Origin: Candidatus Eisenbergiella stercoravium
GTDB lineage: Bacteria > Bacillota > Clostridia > Lachnospirales > Lachnospiraceae
Length of the DNA: 59,239 bases
Direction of reading: 5' to 3'
Assembly (NCBI GenBank): GCA_019113175.1
Contig: DXHY01000010.1
Coordinates: 1 to 59,239, forward strand
A program made the translations under genes and the position numbers. The first letter of the stretch is position 1, and every line of letters begins with the position of its first letter. The notes under the pieces were generated by a model. That model had not been told where the DNA came from, made no database searches, and was given only the letters and a program-made list of their open reading frames with translations. Positions 8,024 to 15,589 of the stretch are shown in pieces.

Positions 8024-8422
8024 TCACTCCTCTCCGCCCGGCATTAAGCCACTGTCTGCCGTCCGGCCATTCTGCCCTGAATCATCCGATATTTCCGGCT
8101 CTTCTTCATATGTAAAAGTCCCGGCATCAACAGCCATCGTCTGCTCCTCCAGCAGAGCGTCATAACGCGCCCGTTCCGCGACAAGGGCAGATTCGTAAAG
8201 CCTGTCCAGCTCCTCCAGCTTTTTCCAGAGCTGCACCTCGTCCACTCCTCCGAAAAGGACTTTTCGGAATTTTACCGTATCCAGCCATTGGATCAGCTTC
8301 TCATGCTCCCGATTTACCGGTTCCGTATCAAAATTTCTTTTCGGGGCATTTTCATGTTGTAAACGTTTTGCTTTCCTGTCACGTTTCCGCTTTTTTGCCC
8401 CATTCATGCGCCTGCCTGTCAT
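8024..8422 (-). CDS. conserved hypothetical protein of the pilus operon
   Basis: The 132-residue protein has a very basic N terminus (about 1-30, KKRKRDRKAKRL) and a central helical, probably coiled-coil segment (about 42-95). That segment contains VKFRKVLFGGVDEVQLWKKLEELDRLYESAL and ERARYDALLEE. The tail is acidic. There is no signal peptide or membrane segment, so it should be cytoplasmic. The FGGVDE...LWKKLEELxxLYE motif looks like a conserved clostridial family, but I know no function. It lies 14 bp after the tip adhesin and 4 bp before sipA, so it is surely co-transcribed. It may also be a membrane-associated or nucleoid-associated helper. Function unknown. Confidence 0.7.
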   Translation of the reverse strand: MTGRRMNGAKKRKRDRKAKRLQHENAPKRNFDTEPVNREHEKLIQWLDTVKFRKVLFGGVDEVQLWKKLEELDRLYESALVAERARYDALLEEQTMAVDAGTFTYEEEPEISDDSGQNGRTADSGLMPGGEE

Positions 8423-8436
8423 TGCTGTCTGTCCTT

Positions 8437-10482
8437 TCAGCTGAAATGTCTTTTCCTCCTGCCGATGATGAAGGCAGCCGCGCAGCCTGTAATCAGGATC
8501 AAAGCCAGAGCATGCGGGGTGGAGTCCAGAAGGATGCCGGTATCCGGTGTAACTTCCTTATCGTTGATCACCGTGATTTCTTCATTATTTTTGTCAATTG
8601 TTATTTTCAAAGTCTTTATATTGCTGCTTTTATCCTCGCGAGCATCTATTGTTACATTTCCATAGGTTGCCGAAACGCTATACCCTCCGGCATTCTCTTC
8701 TATTAAGGTAAGTTCAGCCCCAACCGGGATACCGGAAATTTTCTCACTTCCTCCATCCCTCAGGTTAAATGAACCTTCTTGCAGACTTCCTGAGGCATCC
8801 ATATAGCTGTAAGAAAAAGTGAAGTCTTTCTGAATGTCACCCAGCCCGCCTGTCACATCTTTCGTTACCGTAATGGTCTGTGCCGAGGGAACATAACGTG
8901 CATAATAGGTTGTGTTCTTTGTAATTGTCTCCGTCTCCCAGTCGACTCTCTCTGTACATGCCTCATCTTTATACCAGCCATCGAATGTATATGTTATTCC
9001 ATTCACTATTTTTTCTGACGGGTAAGTGGTCGAATCCGCTACGTCAGGACGAGAAAGGAGATCCGCCTCAAATCCTTCATCGACACGCCTGCTGTATTTT
9101 TCCGGCTCCACAATGCTGAACGCCGTTTCTCCTGCGTCCTTCAGCGCAAAATTTACCGTATACTTGTTTTTTTCATTCAATATCAGCACGCCGTCCAGAT
9201 GATAGGTATTCGTCCCTGACGCAACCGTTTCATTGTGCCCATTATTTCCCGCATTCGCTCCGTTTGCAACAATAACGCGCATCCAGCTGATTGTATAATA
9301 GCCTTCCTGACTTTCCTGTTCTTCTGTCCGCGCATACTGATAAGTTACACCATCGACAGTAATATTCGGATATTGTCCTTCATTGTACTCAATATCAGCT
9401 CCGCTGCTTCCATATCCATTATCTACAATTCTATCCACTGAAAGCGAAGCCGGGGAACTCACTCCGGAAATGCTTCCAACTCCCATTCCATTCCAGACAA
9501 GATCCGGATTTTCGCTGGATCCTTCTTCCACTCCGGGAATCAGGGTATACATGTACAGATTGTATGTTGCTTCTCCGGCAGCCGTTACTGTGACATCATA
9601 ACTTTCACTCTGTTGCCGTCCTCCAAAATAACTTCTATTATATTTGTGTGTAATTCTAACAGTTCCTTCCGCCACTCCGGTCACTGTAACCGATCTTTCA
9701 TTCGTATTATCGAAACCGACTGCACCGCCATCATTACTCTCCCAGCTCCAGCTGTGGTTCCATCCATTCGAACCGGTCAGCACAATGCTGCTGCCAACTT
9801 GTACTTCTATAGGTCCACGGATTGCCAGCAAAGCGATTCCATTACTTGCAATTCCATTCCCAGAAACACTGTTTCCGGAAACACTTCCCTCAGAAGCGCT
9901 CTCCTCGGGAACATCATTTCCAGAAACCGGCTGACTGTCCTCATCTGTCCCTGTTTCAGTTTCTGTTTCCGTCTCTACCGGCATCTCCTCTTCTCCATCC
10001 GTTTCCGGCGTAGAAGAGACTTCTGACGAAGATTCTTCCGTAGAAGATGCTTCCGTAGAAGATGCTTCCGTAGAAGATGCTTCAGTAGAGGACTCTTCTG
10101 TGGAAGGTTCTTCGGAAGAGGACACTTCAGAAGAAGGTTCCTCCTCCGAAGGGACCGTAGAAGGCGTCGTCGGGTTGGAAGGATCTTTCGAATCTGTCCC
10201 GTTCTCATCTTTCTCCGTATCGATGCCAGCTGTTCCACCTTCCGGTTCACTGGGAGACTCCACACTATCCTCTGAGGTATTCTGTGAGTTCTCCATGCTT
10301 TCGTCCGTGGAAGGCATACTACTCTGCGTCGAAGGCGTTTCCTGCGTCTTCGCCGTTTCCAATGTTTCTGCCATTTCTGTGGACTGTTGCGCGGATACTA
10401 TCACCCGGCCGCTTCCAGCCATGGAAAATATCAGCGCAAATGCGAGCAAAAACGCCGCCGCTTTTTTCACATTTCTCCGCAT
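8437..10482 (-). CDS. large LPxTG-type pilus tip/surface adhesin with Ser/Thr/Glu-rich stalk
   Basis: The surface protein of about 681 residues has a signal peptide (about 1-33). A low-complexity S/T/E/P stalk follows (about 35-215), with EASST repeats and SVSGN repeats. Next come an Ig-like domain (about 220-310, VQVGSSIVLTG...GTVRITHKY), an unassigned adhesin region, and an InlB/Listeria-Bacteroides-type repeat near 500 (YTFDGWYKDEACTERVDW). A pilin-like domain (about 540-650, ITVTKDVTGGLGDIQKDFTF) and the sorting signal TPDTGILLDSTP with hydrophobic helix and GRRKRHF tail complete it. I prefer the ATG at 10482 (GGAGAAAGGAAAA upstream) over 10497. As first gene of the operon it takes the place of the tip protein Cpa in FCT loci. 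Its expression should depend on the invertible promoter. Confidence 0.8.
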   Translation of the reverse strand: MRRNVKKAAAFLLAFALIFSMAGSGRVIVSAQQSTEMAETLETAKTQETPSTQSSMPSTDESMENSQNTSEDSVESPSEPEGGTAGIDTEKDENGTDSKDPSNPTTPSTVPSEEEPSSEVSSSEEPSTEESSTEASSTEASSTEASSTEESSSEVSSTPETDGEEEMPVETETETETGTDEDSQPVSGNDVPEESASEGSVSGNSVSGNGIASNGIALLAIRGPIEVQVGSSIVLTGSNGWNHSWSWESNDGGAVGFDNTNERSVTVTGVAEGTVRITHKYNRSYFGGRQQSESYDVTVTAAGEATYNLYMYTLIPGVEEGSSENPDLVWNGMGVGSISGVSSPASLSVDRIVDNGYGSSGADIEYNEGQYPNITVDGVTYQYARTEEQESQEGYYTISWMRVIVANGANAGNNGHNETVASGTNTYHLDGVLILNEKNKYTVNFALKDAGETAFSIVEPEKYSRRVDEGFEADLLSRPDVADSTTYPSEKIVNGITYTFDGWYKDEACTERVDWETETITKNTTYYARYVPSAQTITVTKDVTGGLGDIQKDFTFSYSYMDASGSLQEGSFNLRDGGSEKISGIPVGAELTLIEENAGGYSVSATYGNVTIDAREDKSSNIKTLKITIDKNNEEITVINDKEVTPDTGILLDSTPHALALILITGCAAAFIIGRRKRHFS

Positions 10483-10599
10483 TTTTCCTTTCTCCATTCT
10501 TTTCTTAAAATAATATGGTTACTTTCTTCATCCTGCCCTTCCGGGCGGTTTCCTTCTAAAATGTCTGCCTCCTTTCTCCCGCCCCAGTCCGAACAAAGA

Positions 10600-10622
10600 G
10601 CAGAGGGGCCTGTCCCTCTTCA
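10600..10622 (-). promoter_or_regulatory. small stem-loop in the pilus operon leader
   Basis: AGAGGG pairs with CCCTCT around a short loop and is followed on the minus strand by GCTCTTTG. It lies about 130 bp upstream of the adhesin start, between the left inverted repeat and the gene. It may modestly attenuate readthrough. The rest of 10483-10645 shows no promoter of its own. Confidence 0.3.
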
Positions 10623-10645
10623 ACTATCTGCACACCTCCATACCT

Positions 10646-10665
10646 CATAATGTTTATTATGCGGT
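10646..10665 (+). repeat. left inverted repeat (IRL) of the invertible segment
   Basis: Exact complement of the right repeat at 10988-11007. Its outer flank reads ACCT instead of ACCG in the arm and has no T-tract. A transcript leaving the segment to the left would therefore form a hairpin here but not terminate. Confidence 0.85.
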
Positions 10666-10763
10666 TCTTATCCACGCTGGAAGCCGCCGCAAAGAGGGCT
10701 TCGGGCTTTCGGAGCCTTCAGCAGCAGCCCCAAAAGCCCGAAGCAGGAATATTTGGACATAAC

Positions 10764-10798
10764 AAAAAAGACCATTGAGGTATATTGCCTCTATGGTC
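10764..10798 (-). terminator. intrinsic terminator inside the invertible segment, facing the pilus operon
   Basis: On the minus strand GACCATAGAGG pairs with CCTCAATGGTC (one mismatch) and is followed by TTTTTTG. In the present orientation it would stop readthrough from the recombinase side into the pilus operon. After inversion it would point the other way. Confidence 0.8.
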
Positions 10799-10924
10799 CC
10801 GTTTGCATGCGCTGATTTTCCTGTCCCCTTCTCTTATCTTTTAGTCTCTGGATTGATTTTCGTTTTTCCGTATTGATTTCATCATTTTCTAACGATTTGA
10901 CGCTGATTTCCTTCCGAAAGGAGA

Positions 10925-10953
10925 TTGACATCCCCCGATATTACGGGTATAAT
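10925..10953 (+). promoter_or_regulatory. perfect consensus promoter within the invertible segment
   Basis: TTGACA (10925-10930), 17-bp spacer, TATAAT (10948-10953). It reads rightward, antisense to the recombinase gene, in this assembly. I found no comparable promoter reading left inside the segment or between it and the adhesin gene. Confidence 0.85.
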
Positions 10954-10987
10954 TGGTTTTAAGTTCAGCGATATGTACTTACCGGTT

Positions 10988-11019
10988 ACCGCATAATAAA
11001 CATTATGCGGTCTTTTTTT
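10988..11019 (+). terminator. right inverted repeat (IRR) doubling as terminator
   Basis: The recombination site 10988-11007, extended by CGGT, forms a 10-bp perfect stem (ACCGCATAAT/ATTATGCGGT). It is followed immediately by CTTTTTTTC. A transcript from the inward-lying promoter would stop here in the OFF state. The same bases encode the last codons and the TAA stop of the recombinase on the opposite strand. Confidence 0.75.
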
Positions 11020-11875
11020 CGTCCGCCACGTCAATCCAGAGAAGGCCCAGGCGCTCGATCTGCTCCGCCTGCTTCCTGCCGCTCCACATCGTATAGATTC
11101 TCGTCGTGTTAATGCTTGAATGGCCGAGCAGATCCGCCAGATGCGTGATATCTTTCTCCATCTCGTAATACGTGCATGCAAACAGATGTCTCAGGTTATG
11201 AGGGAAGATCCGGCTCTTTTCCACTCCCGCCTCTCCACTCAGGCTCTTCATCTCATGCAGGACGTTACTTCGGTCCATCGGCCGGCCGCTTCTGGTCACA
11301 AAGATGCTTCCTGTGAAAATCCCCCTCTGCATGGCATAGTCAAGAAGACTTGCACACAGTGCGGCAGGAAGAAGCACCGTCCGCGTCTTTCCCTTCAGCC
11401 GTACCACCGCACTCCCCCGTTTTGCTGCCTCCACCGTGATGAATGGCAGCTCGCTGATCCGGATTCCGGTAGCACAGAGCGTCTGCATCAGATAGCTCAA
11501 TCTCTTCTTTCCCCGCTTCTCGGCCGCTTCCACCAGACGGAAGTATTCCTCTCTGGAAAGCTCCTTCTCCTGCCTGCGGAAGCTCTCCCGCTGTACCCGC
11601 ACCAGCTTTACCACACAATCATACCATCCCTGTTCCTTGAAAAAACGGTTCAGCGCGGCGAGCATGGAGTTCACGCTGCTGACCGCATAGCGATTCATAA
11701 GATTTTCCTTATAGCGTATCACGGTCGCCTTATCCACCCTGTCCGACTCTCCAAGGTATCGGCGGAAAGCACGAAGATCCCGGCTGTACTTTTCTATCGT
11801 CCTCCCGCTTTTTTCCTCCTCTTCAAGCCTGCGCTGGAACTGCTTCAGCTGCATCTCGCCCATAAAATGCTCCAT
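11003..11875 (-). CDS. tyrosine recombinase/integrase (putative invertase of the pilus switch)
   Basis: The protein of about 290 residues has an N-terminal SAM-like core-binding domain (about 15-95, RTIEKYSRDLRAFRRYLGE) and a C-terminal catalytic domain. All active-site residues are visible: Arg in ATGIRISEL, Lys in RLKGKTRTV, His-x-x-Arg in HNLRHLFA, His in LLGHSSINTT and Tyr in RIYT. The ATG at 11875 has AAAAGAGGT upstream. The open frame runs on another 51 codons only because 90-bp repeats there lack stops. Its stop codon lies inside the right inverted repeat, so inversion leaves the gene intact. Location and size resemble dedicated inversion recombinases such as RecV or XerC/D-like ones. 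It is the likely switch enzyme. Confidence 0.88.
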   Translation of the reverse strand: MEHFMGEMQLKQFQRRLEEEEKSGRTIEKYSRDLRAFRRYLGESDRVDKATVIRYKENLMNRYAVSSVNSMLAALNRFFKEQGWYDCVVKLVRVQRESFRRQEKELSREEYFRLVEAAEKRGKKRLSYLMQTLCATGIRISELPFITVEAAKRGSAVVRLKGKTRTVLLPAALCASLLDYAMQRGIFTGSIFVTRSGRPMDRSNVLHEMKSLSGEAGVEKSRIFPHNLRHLFACTYYEMEKDITHLADLLGHSSINTTRIYTMWSGRKQAEQIERLGLLWIDVADEKKTA

Positions 11876-11880
11876 ATCTA

Positions 11881-12093
11881 CCTCTTTTCCCTGCCGCTTC
11901 AGCGGCATTATAATCTGAGGAATTGGCCGCAAGGACAATTCCCAGGATGAAATCCTTTGGATTTCATCCGCCTCTTTTCTCCGTCGCTTCAGCGGCATTA
12001 TAATCTGAGGAATTGGCCGTAAGGACAATTCCCAGGATGAAATCCTTTGGATTTCATCCGCCTCTTTTCCTTTGCCGCTTCGGCGGCAATTTT
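11881..12093. repeat. 90-bp tandem multi-hairpin repeats upstream of the recombinase gene
   Basis: Two nearly identical 90-bp units (11881-11970, 11971-12060) and a partial third. Each unit holds three stems: GCTTCAGC-type GC stem, GGAATTG...CAATTCC, and GGATGAAAT...ATTTCATCC. The same three-stem plan recurs upstream of purA and thyA with changed loops. The remainder up to 12324 is the MFS gene leader. Confidence 0.8.
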
Positions 12094-12191
12094 ATCTTTG
12101 TTATTGGAATGCCCGCCTCTGCCGTTTTTATGCATGTTCTGGCACACCGTCATGTTCTTCTGCCTCCTGTTCCGGCCGCTCTACCCATTTT

Positions 12192-12220
12192 TCGACAGTT
12201 CTCAGAAAAAAGTATACTAT
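12192..12220 (+). promoter_or_regulatory. possible promoter of the MFS gene
   Basis: TCGACA (12192-12197) and TACTAT (12215-12220) are 17 bp apart, about 105 bp upstream of the MFS start. A shifted -10, TATACT, overlaps. A weak match, supported mainly by position. Confidence 0.4.
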
Positions 12221-12324
12221 ATTCCAATAGATTACCAGTTATTTCCTCATCAAAAAACTCATTGCCCTTTCCGGACATATGGGCTATCATGGAAGAGAAA
12301 ATGAAAGAAAGGGGATTTTTTCCT

Positions 12325-13674
12325 ATGAAACTGAATACCAGACGGACGATTCTGGTCGGCCTTGCCTTTCTGTCCATCAGCGCCTTCTGGCAGCTCTACG
12401 ACAGTCTGATTCCGCTGATTCTGAAAAACACCTTCCAGGTCAGCGATACCATTTCCGGCGGCATCATGGCCATCGATAACGTGCTCGCAGTGTTCATGCT
12501 TCCGCTGTTCGGCAGCCTTTCCGACCGGGTGCACACGCGGATTGGCCGGCGGATGCCCTTCATCCTGTGCGGAACCGCCGCCGCTGTCATCGCCATGCTG
12601 TTTCTTCCTTTTGCGGACAACATCGGATCTCTCGCCCTGTTTGTGACGGCTCTGCTTGTAACCCTCATCGCCATGGGCAGCTACCGTTCCCCGGCGGTAT
12701 CCCTGATGCCTGATGTGACGCCGAAGCCGCTTCGTTCAAAGGCCAATGCCATCATCAACCTGATGGGAGCAGTGGGAGGCGTGATCTCCCTGATCCTGAT
12801 TTCCGCCCTCGTTCCCAAAGAGGGAAAGCCGGATTATTTCCCCATCTTTCTCATCGTGGCGGCAGTGATGGCGCTTTCCGTTCTCCTTTTATTATGGAAG
12901 ATACGGGAAAATCCGCTGCGGGAAGAACGGGAAAAAATTGATTCCGGACTTTCCGAAGCAGACGGAGCGAACGCCTCATCCTCTTCCACATCCACAGGCC
13001 GGAGCACAGCAGGGCATAATCTGACTGAGCAGGCTCAGACAATTCCTGAAAAAACCGCTCTGGATCCCGCGGTTCGAAGAAGTCTTGTCCTCATCCTGAT
13101 CTCAGTGGCCTGCTGGTTCATGGGTTATAACGCGGTCACCACAGCTTTTTCCCGGTACGCGCAGATTTACTGGGGGATTCAGGGCGGCGGCTTCGCCAAC
13201 TGTCTGCTGATCGCCACGGCAGCTGCAATTATTTCCTATATTCCGGTTGGTTCCATCGCCTCCAGGGTGGGGAGAAAAAAGACGATTCTGGGCGGCGTCG
13301 TTCTGCTGGCCTCCATGTTCGCCATCGGCGCGACCGTGAAGGAATATCATGTATGGATCAACGGCCTGTTCGCCCTGGTGGGCGTGGCCTGGGCCGCCAT
13401 CAACGTCAATTCCTATCCCATGGTGGTGGAAATGAGCAGGGGAAGTGACATTGGAAAATTTACGGGCTTCTATTACACCTTTTCCATGGCTGCACAGATC
13501 GTCACACCGATCCTGTCCGGCTTCCTGCTGGAGCATGTGGGGTACTTCATTCTGTTCCCCTATGCAGCCTTTTTCGTTGTCATCGCCTTTTTCACCATGC
13601 TGTTCGTCCGGCACGGAGACAGCAGACCGATTCCGAAGAAAAGCAGGCTGGAGGCCTTCGACGTGGACGACTGA
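12325..13674 (+). CDS. MFS transporter, SLC45/GPH-like sugar permease type
   Basis: The integral membrane protein of about 449 residues has about 12 hydrophobic segments. The first is LVGLAFLSISAFWQLYDSLIPLIL. The loop 2-3 motif GSLSDRVHTRIGRRMPFI is the classic MFS signature and has the RIGRRMP form seen in sucrose/SLC45 and GPH carriers. A central hydrophilic loop rich in Ser/Thr/Ala (about 205-255) splits the two halves, and the second loop motif is SRVGRKKTIL. The N-terminal half is unusually complete with NLMGAVGGVISL. I start it at 12325 (AAAGGGG upstream at long spacing). An ATG at 12289 is possible. It is single, with no sugar-catabolic neighbour, so the substrate is unknown. Confidence 0.85.
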   Translation: MKLNTRRTILVGLAFLSISAFWQLYDSLIPLILKNTFQVSDTISGGIMAIDNVLAVFMLPLFGSLSDRVHTRIGRRMPFILCGTAAAVIAMLFLPFADNIGSLALFVTALLVTLIAMGSYRSPAVSLMPDVTPKPLRSKANAIINLMGAVGGVISLILISALVPKEGKPDYFPIFLIVAAVMALSVLLLLWKIRENPLREEREKIDSGLSEADGANASSSSTSTGRSTAGHNLTEQAQTIPEKTALDPAVRRSLVLILISVACWFMGYNAVTTAFSRYAQIYWGIQGGGFANCLLIATAAAIISYIPVGSIASRVGRKKTILGGVVLLASMFAIGATVKEYHVWINGLFALVGVAWAAINVNSYPMVVEMSRGSDIGKFTGFYYTFSMAAQIVTPILSGFLLEHVGYFILFPYAAFFVVIAFFTMLFVRHGDSRPIPKKSRLEAFDVDD

Positions 13675-13829
13675 TCGACTGATCCGGAGGCTTTTGGGAA
13701 TAAGCGGGCCGCAGCAGCAGGCAGCCGCCCCGTGTCTTTCCGTCAGCCTTCCTGCCTGAAAAAAGTTGAAAAAAAGCCGCCCGCAGGCGGCAGAACGGAG
13801 CTTTTTAATGCTCCGGAATGGAGAGAATC

Positions 13830-14072
13830 ATGAAAGAAAAGAAAGATAAAAAAATATCCCCGAAGCAGGTTGCAGCGATGATCTGCATCGTGCTTCTGGT
13901 GGGGATGTATGTTGCCACTCTTATCGTAGCGCTTCTGGATTTTCCGGGCTGGGACAGACTTTTCCAGGCCTGTCTGGTGGCCACCATCGGCCTGCCCATC
14001 CTGCTTTGGATCTATATCTGGCTGTATAAGCAGATAAAGGAAAGGAAAGAGGAAAAGGAAGAGAACCGATAA
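13830..14072 (+). CDS. small two-helix membrane protein, conserved hypothetical
   Basis: The protein of about 80 residues has a basic cytoplasmic start (MKEKKDKKISPKQ) and two hydrophobic helices (about 15-37 and 46-68). A highly charged C-terminal tail (KQIKERKEEKEENR) follows. Both ends should be cytoplasmic. The ATG at 13830 follows AATGGAGAG and is better than the ATG at 13818. It follows a GC-rich stem (GCCGCC/GGCGGC near 13770-13790) that may end the MFS transcript. It ends one base before the convergent HAD gene. I recognise the type as common in Lachnospiraceae but know no function. Confidence 0.7.
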   Translation: MKEKKDKKISPKQVAAMICIVLLVGMYVATLIVALLDFPGWDRLFQACLVATIGLPILLWIYIWLYKQIKERKEEKEENR

Positions 14073-14073
14073 C

Positions 14074-14676
14074 TCACCCCACCCCCAGCGCGCGCAGCTC
14101 CTCCTTCGCCTGCTCCACATTATGAAACAGGATCGTATGGATTCCGAACGCCTTCGCCGCGTCCAGATTCTTCTGAATGTCATCCAGGAAAACGCATTCC
14201 TCCGGGTTCAGGCTGTAGCGGTCCAGCAACAGGCGGTAAATCGCAGGATCGGGCTTGATCACGCCGTCCCGATAAGAGAGGATGCCTCCGTCCACGTATT
14301 CCAGAAAATCCAGCGCGTCCGGATTCTCCCTCGCCACCTTGTCGGAAAAATTGGAGAGCACCAGCACCTGATATCCCTTCGCCTTCAGCTCTTTGATCCA
14401 GGGAATGGCGTAGTCCGCCTTCGTCAGGATGCCGTGCAGATTTGCAAAAATCTGCCGGATCTCCTTTTCCACGGATGGGTCGTTGCGGATGAATCCGGCG
14501 AGCATCTCATCATCGCTAAGCTGTCCTCTGTCGAATTCATTCCAGAACGGATTGTCCATGGTGGCCTTCGCCACCCGTTCTTCCGTTTCAGCGTCAAAAC
14601 CGAAGCTTTTCAGAAAATTTTTCCAGCCGAACACCGTCAGCACGTTTCCAATGTCAAAAATAATCGTATGTATCAT
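14074..14676 (-). CDS. HAD-superfamily (IA) phosphatase, YihX-like
   Basis: The 200-residue HAD hydrolase has motif I FDIGNVLTVF (nucleophile Asp8) at the N terminus. The IA-type helical cap follows, then motif II VLVLSNFS near residue 109, motif III Lys in DGVIKPDP and motif IV FLDDIQKN. The FDIGNV form, lacking the second Asp, and the cap resemble YihX/Gph-type sugar phosphatases such as alpha-glucose-1-phosphatase. The substrate cannot be told. The start codon overlaps the end of the upstream LysR gene by 23 bp, so they are translationally linked. Confidence 0.85.
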   Translation of the reverse strand: MIHTIIFDIGNVLTVFGWKNFLKSFGFDAETEERVAKATMDNPFWNEFDRGQLSDDEMLAGFIRNDPSVEKEIRQIFANLHGILTKADYAIPWIKELKAKGYQVLVLSNFSDKVARENPDALDFLEYVDGGILSYRDGVIKPDPAIYRLLLDRYSLNPEECVFLDDIQKNLDAAKAFGIHTILFHNVEQAKEELRALGVG

Positions 14677-15580
14677 TTCCGTTCCTTTCCGGCAGATCCC
14701 TTGTGCGGATCAGCTCCAGCATTCTTTTCGCCGCCGCTGTGGGCTCTCCTCTGTCCGCCGTCACCACGCAGAAATGGCGTTTGGGAATCATTTTGTTGAA
14801 GCGAAGCTCAAACAGAGTCCCGTCCGCCAGCTCCTGTTCCGCAAAATCCCGCACCACGTTCCCCACGCCAAGGGAACGGAGCGCAAACTGCACGATCATG
14901 TCGCTGGTGGCAAGCTCGAACTCCGGGGCCACCTCCACCCTGTTTTCAGCGAGAAAATGATCCATACAGCTGCGGGTGCTGGTGTTTTTTTCAAGAAGGA
15001 TGAGGGGCAGGCTTTCCAGTTCCTTTAAGTCCAGCATCCTGTTTTTGTACTGGATGAAACGTCTGCCAGCCACGAAAATATCCTCGATTTCCCGCACCTC
15101 TTCCACCTGCATCCCTTCGCTGTCAAAGGGCGTGCTCACCACGCCGAAATCGATTTTTCCGTTTCTGAGGGAGGCGAGAGTTTCCGGCGTAGGAGCGTTG
15201 CTCACGACGATCCGGATTTTCGGGCACAGCTCATGAAAACGTTCCAGATAGGGCAGAAGGAAAAAGCGGAGCGTCATGTCAGACGCTCCGATGTGAATTT
15301 CTCCCAGCTCCAGATTCATCATCTGCTTCAGTTTTCTCTCTCCCAGCTCGATCTGCCCGTAGCCTTTCTCCACATAGTCGTACAGCAGCTCTCCTTCCTG
15401 TGTGAGCTTCACGCCCTTGGAACTGCGTACGAACAGCTTCGCGCCCACAGACGTTTCCAGAAGCCGGATGGACTGGCTCACGGCAGGCTGGCTGATGGAA
15501 AGCTCCCGCGCCGCCAGGGTGATGGAACCGCAGCGTGCCACATGACAGAATACCTTGTAATATTCCAGATTCTGAACCAT
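14654..15580 (-). CDS. LysR-family transcriptional regulator
   Basis: The 308-residue protein has an N-terminal winged helix-turn-helix (about 1-62, FCHVARCGSITLAARELSISQPAVSQSIRLLE). A linker helix and a periplasmic-binding-type effector domain (about 90-295, LGEIHIGASDMTLRFFLLP) follow. It lies 9 bp downstream of purA and overlaps the HAD gene, giving a purA-lysR-HAD transcription unit, which is an unusual setting for a LysR gene. The targets are unknown. The duplicated ATTTTACTTAT near the purA promoter is one candidate site, but this is speculative. Confidence 0.9.
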   Translation of the reverse strand: MVQNLEYYKVFCHVARCGSITLAARELSISQPAVSQSIRLLETSVGAKLFVRSSKGVKLTQEGELLYDYVEKGYGQIELGERKLKQMMNLELGEIHIGASDMTLRFFLLPYLERFHELCPKIRIVVSNAPTPETLASLRNGKIDFGVVSTPFDSEGMQVEEVREIEDIFVAGRRFIQYKNRMLDLKELESLPLILLEKNTSTRSCMDHFLAENRVEVAPEFELATSDMIVQFALRSLGVGNVVRDFAEQELADGTLFELRFNKMIPKRHFCVVTADRGEPTAAAKRMLELIRTRDLPERNGNDTYDYF

Positions 15581-15589
15581 GCTTTCCTC

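Larger units (their letters stand above)
10646..11007. mobile_element. invertible promoter segment (putative pilus phase switch)
   Basis: A 20-bp perfect inverted repeat bounds the segment: CATAATGTTTATTATGCGGT at 10646-10665 and its exact complement at 10988-11007. The match extends outward 4 more bases with one mismatch. Each repeat is itself a dyad (10-bp arms around a 4-bp centre), as expected for a tyrosine-recombinase crossover site. The interior (322 bp) holds a perfect promoter reading right, a terminator reading left and a GCTTCGGGCTTT/AAAGCCCGAAGC stem (10698-10744). No coding region is visible. It lies between the pilus operon and a recombinase gene. In this assembly the promoter faces away from the pilus genes, the OFF state. 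Inversion would point it at the adhesin gene. Confidence 0.85.

Noticed and set aside
10483-10510. Adhesin start at 10497
   Set aside because: The ATG at 10497 lacks a ribosome binding site; the ATG at 10482 has GGAGAAAGG at correct spacing.
11876-12028. N-terminal extension of the recombinase by 51 residues
   Set aside because: It is the translation of 90-bp hairpin repeats that happen to lack stops. A good Shine-Dalgarno lies before the ATG at 11875.
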